NCBI GenBank assembly: GCA_002286715.1
Contig: NSJX01000173.1
Span: 2,149-12,602, forward strand
DNA from: Dentipellis sp. KUC8613
Lineage: Eukaryota; Basidiomycota; Agaricomycetes; Russulales; Hericiaceae
DNA length: 10,454 nt
Reading direction: 5' to 3'
The notes beneath the pieces are model-generated. The model was not told the origin of the DNA, did no database searches, and worked only from the letters and a program-made list of their open reading frames with translations. The position numbers and the translations under genes are program-made. Shown piece by piece: positions 7,610 through 10,454 of the stretch; within the stretch, counting starts at the first letter, position 1, and every line of letters begins with the position of its first letter.

Positions 7610-7763
7610 GGTCACGTGACCAGATCAACATACATCGTGGGAACATCCCTGCCCGCACGACGCGTCCACTTGACGCGTGGTGGTTTGTCCCTCTCCACTG
7701 CTCTCCAGCCTCACTCCTCGGGACCCACTCACTGCCCCTACTTGCCCACTTCAAACCTTGACC
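7610..7763 (+). promoter_or_regulatory. Promoter-like region: CACGTG palindrome, two ACGCGT boxes, pyrimidine-rich leader
   Basis: A 12-bp perfect palindrome GGTCACGTGACC (7610-7621) contains the E-box CACGTG, the site of bHLH factors such as Pho4/Cbf1 in yeasts. Two ACGCGT boxes follow at 7660-7665 and 7673-7678; this is the MluI cell-cycle box bound by MBF in ascomycete yeasts. A pyrimidine-rich stretch (about 7684-7750) then leads to CTTGACCATGCC at 7764. The ordering is what a fungal promoter would show. Factor assignment is by motif only, and no TATA box is obvious. Confidence 0.4.
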
Positions 7764-7877
7764 ATGCCAAAAGCATCAAAGCAGAAGGCCATTGGTTCAC
7801 ATCCCATGCTGGCTCCAGGGAGAACAGGTGTGGGTGGTGCAAAGGGAGATTCTGATTCATCTATGAATCAGTTCTAA
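7764..7877 (+). CDS. Small ORF or truncated first exon, hypothetical
   Basis: ATG at 7764 in the context TTGACCATGCC opens 37 codons ending TAA at 7875-7877. The peptide starts MPKASKQKAIGSHPML and ends GDSDSSMNQF. It is basic at the start, Gly/Ser-rich later, with no recognised domain. Codon texture is ordinary, unlike the simple-sequence blocks. The promoter-like sequence directly upstream is the main reason to take it seriously. It could be a genuine small protein, the surviving 5' end of a gene whose remainder is lost, or a first exon with a donor I cannot place (a GTGTGG site after AACAG at about 7827 is weak). An upstream in-frame extension to 7677 exists but starts inside the promoter-like region, so the 7764 start is preferred. 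Confidence 0.35.
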   Translation: MPKASKQKAIGSHPMLAPGRTGVGGAKGDSDSSMNQF

Positions 7878-8261
7878 TAATGAGGTGGGCCACTAAAACT
7901 CGCTGCACTTTCAATTCGCGACTTCGGGAAGTTGGTTCCCACACTTTTCAGCCACACTGGTCTACACCACTTCATATTTATTTTCTGTTCACTTCAAATA
8001 ATGTCCAATCAAACTGAAAATTTTATGACACGTGCATTGGTTGTATATACACAATTTATCAAATTTACAGAATAAATGGATGTCCCTATCGCTGGGAAAC
8101 GCGAAGTCGCGCTGTGCTAGAAAGGGTCAAGGTAGAAGATACAGCACTAGCATTGCAATGAGTGATTTTATGTACTTCAAAATATTCATGCATATTGACA
8201 CTGTAGGGATATAGATCTACTAATTTATCTGTAATTTATAATAATTTATTCGTTCCTTGGA
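7878..8261. other. AT-rich intergenic stretch
   Basis: No gene is recognised. AATAAA-like words near 8070 and an AT-rich run at 8215-8250 are present. A short hairpin CGCGA-AG-TCGCG lies at 8100-8111. A 60-codon frame at 8032-8214 shows nothing protein-like. Confidence 0.5.
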
Positions 8262-8505
8262 GATCCTGCCTTCATGAGATTGCTGCGTCAAGCAGCTGCG
8301 CCCGGGAATTGCCGAGAGTCGTCGTGGCTCTGGCGGCATGCCAGCTCCTTCGACCTCGCTATCGTCATCATGCATTCGCAAATGCACTCGCTCACCCATG
8401 CATGCTCCCGCGCCGCTCCCAGCCCGAAGATTCACGCTCGCAAGCCGACATGAAGGAAAGAAGGGAGCAGTCGAGGGGCGGAAGTGCCCAAAGGGGCCGT
8501 AATAG
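8262..8505 (+). repeat. Leader repeat, copy B
   Basis: Second copy of the leader at 1028-1276 in the same orientation. It begins GATCCTGCC, passes GCCGAGAGTC and GTGGCTCTGGCGG, keeps AAATGCACTCGCTC, then AAGCCGACATGAAGG, and ends GGGGCCGTAATAG next to GTAAGT. The upstream flanks (AT-rich here, mixed at copy A) do not align, so the 5' boundary at GATCCTGCC is probably real. The 3' boundary is blurred by continued similarity into the T/C-rich intron-like segment. Confidence 0.8.
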
Positions 8506-8939
8506 GTAAGTTTTCTTTTGTCTATCTCTTCTTCTGCCATCTTGCCCCCCTCTCTCGCGCTCCTGCCGCCCCATCTAGCCCAACCTTCGCCGTGCCGCCT
8601 GGTCTCCATCGCTTGACCATCGCCACTTGGCCATCGCCCACGCACTGGTATGCGCCCTCGTCGCCCTCGTCGCCCTCGTCGCCCTCGTCACCCTCGTCGC
8701 TCTCGTCGCTCTCGTCACTCTCGTCGCCCTGGCTGCCCTCGTCGTCCGCCTCGCCCTCGCCGCTTTATCCCCCCGTCTCGCTGGCCACGCCGTCTATGCG
8801 CCTGTGCGCCTGCATCGCACACGCACGCGCTGTGTGGCCCACCCGCCGTCGCATTCCGCTCCGCCCCCCTCTCGCGCCCCCGCCGCGCCCTTTATGCCAT
8901 GTCGCGTCTGAGTCGCCGCCGCTCTCACCCGCGCCCTAG
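8450..8939 (+). CDS. Gene-like unit B: two-exon hypothetical low-complexity protein
   Basis: Model: ATG at 8450, exon 1 8450-8505, intron 8506-8578, exon 2 8579-8939 with TAG at 8937-8939; 138 aa. The ATG is at the same place as in unit A. Exon 1 encodes MKERREQSRGG and then AQRGRN, and the split codon gives Ser, as in A and D. Exon 2 opens with an ordinary-looking stretch (PTFAVPPGLHRLTIATWPSP, residues about 20-39). It then enters Ser-Pro-Ser repeats encoded by a 9-nt array and ends in a Pro/Arg/Ala-rich tail. No domain is recognised. The frame extends upstream without ATG to 8309 (PRVVVALAAC), which unit A partly shares, so a longer first exon with a non-visible start is possible. Confidence 0.35.
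8506..8578 (+). other. 73-nt candidate intron of unit B
   Basis: Donor TAG|GTAAGT is canonical. The interior is T/C-rich, and the acceptor is CATCTAG followed by CCC, the same CTAG|CCC as the unit D intron. Length is nearly the same (73 and 71 nt). No good CTRAY branch motif is seen, which weakens the case. Splicing joins the two frames in phase 2. Confidence 0.45.
8654..8743 (+). repeat. Ten-unit 9-nt tandem repeat, GCCCTCGTC
   Basis: Ten consecutive 9-nt units derive from GCCCTCGTC: four identical at the start, then variants with ACC, GCT, ACT and one CTGGCT. In the unit B frame they encode Ser-Pro-Ser or Ser-Leu-Ser triplets. This is the tidiest part of any C-rich block, and it lies close to the leader. 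It may show the seed unit from which the blocks grow. Confidence 0.9.
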
Positions 8940-10454
8940 CGTGCTGACCCTGCGCCACGCTTGCGTGCCGCCGATGGCCCGGGTCTGCCCTTTCTTGCCC
9001 CGTGTTGCGCCCTGGGGAGTCGTATTCGCGTCTGCCCTGCCCCGCCCCGCCGTCTTCTGCCTCGCCTCGCACACCATCCGGTGCACGACGGTACTCTATC
9101 ACGCCACGTCGCCCTGTCGCATGCCTTAGCACCACCGTCTCGACCCAGCGCCGCTGTCTTGCGGCCCACATCCCTACGCCGTCGTCACGTCGCCATCACA
9201 AGCCCCCGCGCATGGTCCAGCCGTCCTCCATGCTGCGTTGCCGCGCGCACGCCCTAACAACACTGTGGGCTGTGCGCCAGCGCTGTCTCGCTCTCGTCTC
9301 GCGCCTCTGATGCCCTCTCGCGCCAGCGCGGGCCCACCAGGCCCTCTCTCGTGCCCTCACGGCCCTCACGCGCCGCCGCCGCCAATCCGCAGCCGCACCA
9401 CGCCCGGGCGCGGCTGCATCATGGCCCTGCGCGCCTGCCGCGCCCTCTCTCGCACCCCCACCGCCTTCGTGCGCCCCTTGCACGCCGACTCTACCCTTGG
9501 GCACCCGCACACCCCCCTGTGTCGCTGTCTCGTGCGTGCCACGGCCTCTCGCTCCCCCATTGCCCTCGCATGCCGCTGCCGCCCTTGCTGGCCTCTCGCC
9601 CCCTCGCACCGCCGCCACACGCGCCCACGTCGCCGTCATGCGCCCTCACGCCGCCCTCACGCGCGCCCTCGCGCCGCCGCCACCCTCCCTGGGCCACCGT
9701 CACACCCCCTTCGCGACGCTGTCATGCGCCGTCGCGCCCCACCGTCGCGCCCCACCGTCGCGCCCCCGTCGCACCCCGTCGTACCCCTGTCGTGCCAAGT
9801 CGTACCCCCGTCGCCACCTGCCCACGCACCGCCAGCCCACATCGTCCCACCTTGGCATCTGCGTGCCCCTCTCTGCGGTCTGCACGCTGCGTCGCACCGT
9901 CTCGAGCCGTCTCACTCACACCGCGCCCTCATCGTGCCTCGTGCCTCGTTGGGTCGTCTTGCGCCCCACCTCGCCATCTCACGCCCCACCCCATATATCC
10001 TCGCGCGCGGCCCCCCTTTGGTGCTCCCGGCGCCATCTCGGCCATCTCGTGGCCCCGCACGGCCCTCGCGCGCCTTTGCACTGCCACCATGCCCCCCGAC
10101 GGCGCCTTTTCGCCCCACCGCGCCTCCGCTACCCCCTGCGCCTTCACCACGCACCCCATGCCGCCGCCACACACCCCATTGGCGCCATCTCGCGCCCCCG
10201 TCGCACCTCCACGCACCTCCACGTGCCTCCACGCGCCTCTTTCGCGCCATCACGCGTCCCAGCGGCACCGTCGCGCCTCAGCGGCTCCTTTGCACACCGT
10301 CGCGCGCCCTCGCTCTACTGCCAGGGGGCCTCACTCACTGCTGTCTGCTGCATCGCCTCGCCCTCGCGTCGCTGTCGCTCGTGGTGCCGTCGCACGCTGT
10401 CATGTGTCACATGCCGCCATCGCGACGTCATTGCGCACTTACGCCGTCGCGCCC
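8744..10454 (+). repeat. CpG-rich, C-biased degenerate simple-sequence block, continuing past the window
   Basis: Same texture and strand bias as 1360-4190: GCCCTCGCGCC, CGCCGTCGCG and CACCCCC words, little A. Local order includes GTCGCGCCCCACC tandemly at 9731-9756 and a 10-nt CACCTCCACG-type unit in about 3.5 copies from 10204. Long frames are present on both strands (for example minus 9639-9196) with drifting low-complexity translations and no domain, so no genes are called. The right boundary is outside the window. Confidence 0.85.

Overview
The window looks like an intergenic, repeat-dominated stretch of a fungal nuclear genome. No conserved protein family can be recognised in it. The fungal assignment is an inference: one short intron (71 nt) has a GTACGC donor, a CTAAC branch-site motif and a pyrimidine-rich CTAG acceptor, and one putative promoter has a pyrimidine-rich tract just before its ATG. 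I would guess an agaricomycete-like basidiomycete, but nothing here proves it. There are no bacterial features such as operons, Shine-Dalgarno sites, rRNA or CRISPR.

Layout. (1) 1-44 is a perfect 20-bp-stem hairpin, followed by about 950 bp of AT-moderate sequence without a convincing gene. (2) At 1028-1276 a leader begins that ends in a splice-donor-like AG|GTAC, and it runs into a roughly 2.9-kb degenerate CpG-rich block whose + strand is strongly C-rich (to about 4190). (3) 4191-5240 is AT-richer. It carries a loose array of an 18-bp palindrome (TGTCCTTGGCCAAGGACA) and then a cluster of CATAG/CTATG inverted repeats. (4) 5240-7180 holds the same kind of simple-sequence block in the opposite orientation (+ strand G-rich), interrupted by a C-rich insert at about 5664-5965. 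On the minus strand this block is entered from a gene-like exon (7277-7003) across the convincing 71-nt intron. (5) 7300-8260 is ordinary AT-rich intergenic DNA. It contains one stray palindrome copy, a promoter-like region with a CACGTG palindrome and two ACGCGT boxes, and a 37-codon ORF. (6) At 8262 a second, clearly homologous leader copy appears, with GTAAGT at its end. It again runs into a C-rich + strand block that continues past the window end.

Main interpretation. Three units (A at 1028, B at 8262, D on the minus strand at 7277) share one architecture: a short first exon ending in codons for RG-(R/Q)-X, a phase-2 AG|GTA donor, a short intron (71-83 nt, two of them ending in CTAG|CCC), and then a second exon that dissolves into low-complexity Pro/Ser/Arg/Ala/Cys/His coding sequence. 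This suggests a dispersed gene-like repeat family whose 3' part has expanded into kilobases of strand-asymmetric simple sequence. Whether any copy is expressed or translated cannot be told from sequence. Almost all long open frames inside the blocks are probably by-products of a sequence nearly lacking A (C-rich strand) or T (G-rich strand), and hence poor in stop codons.
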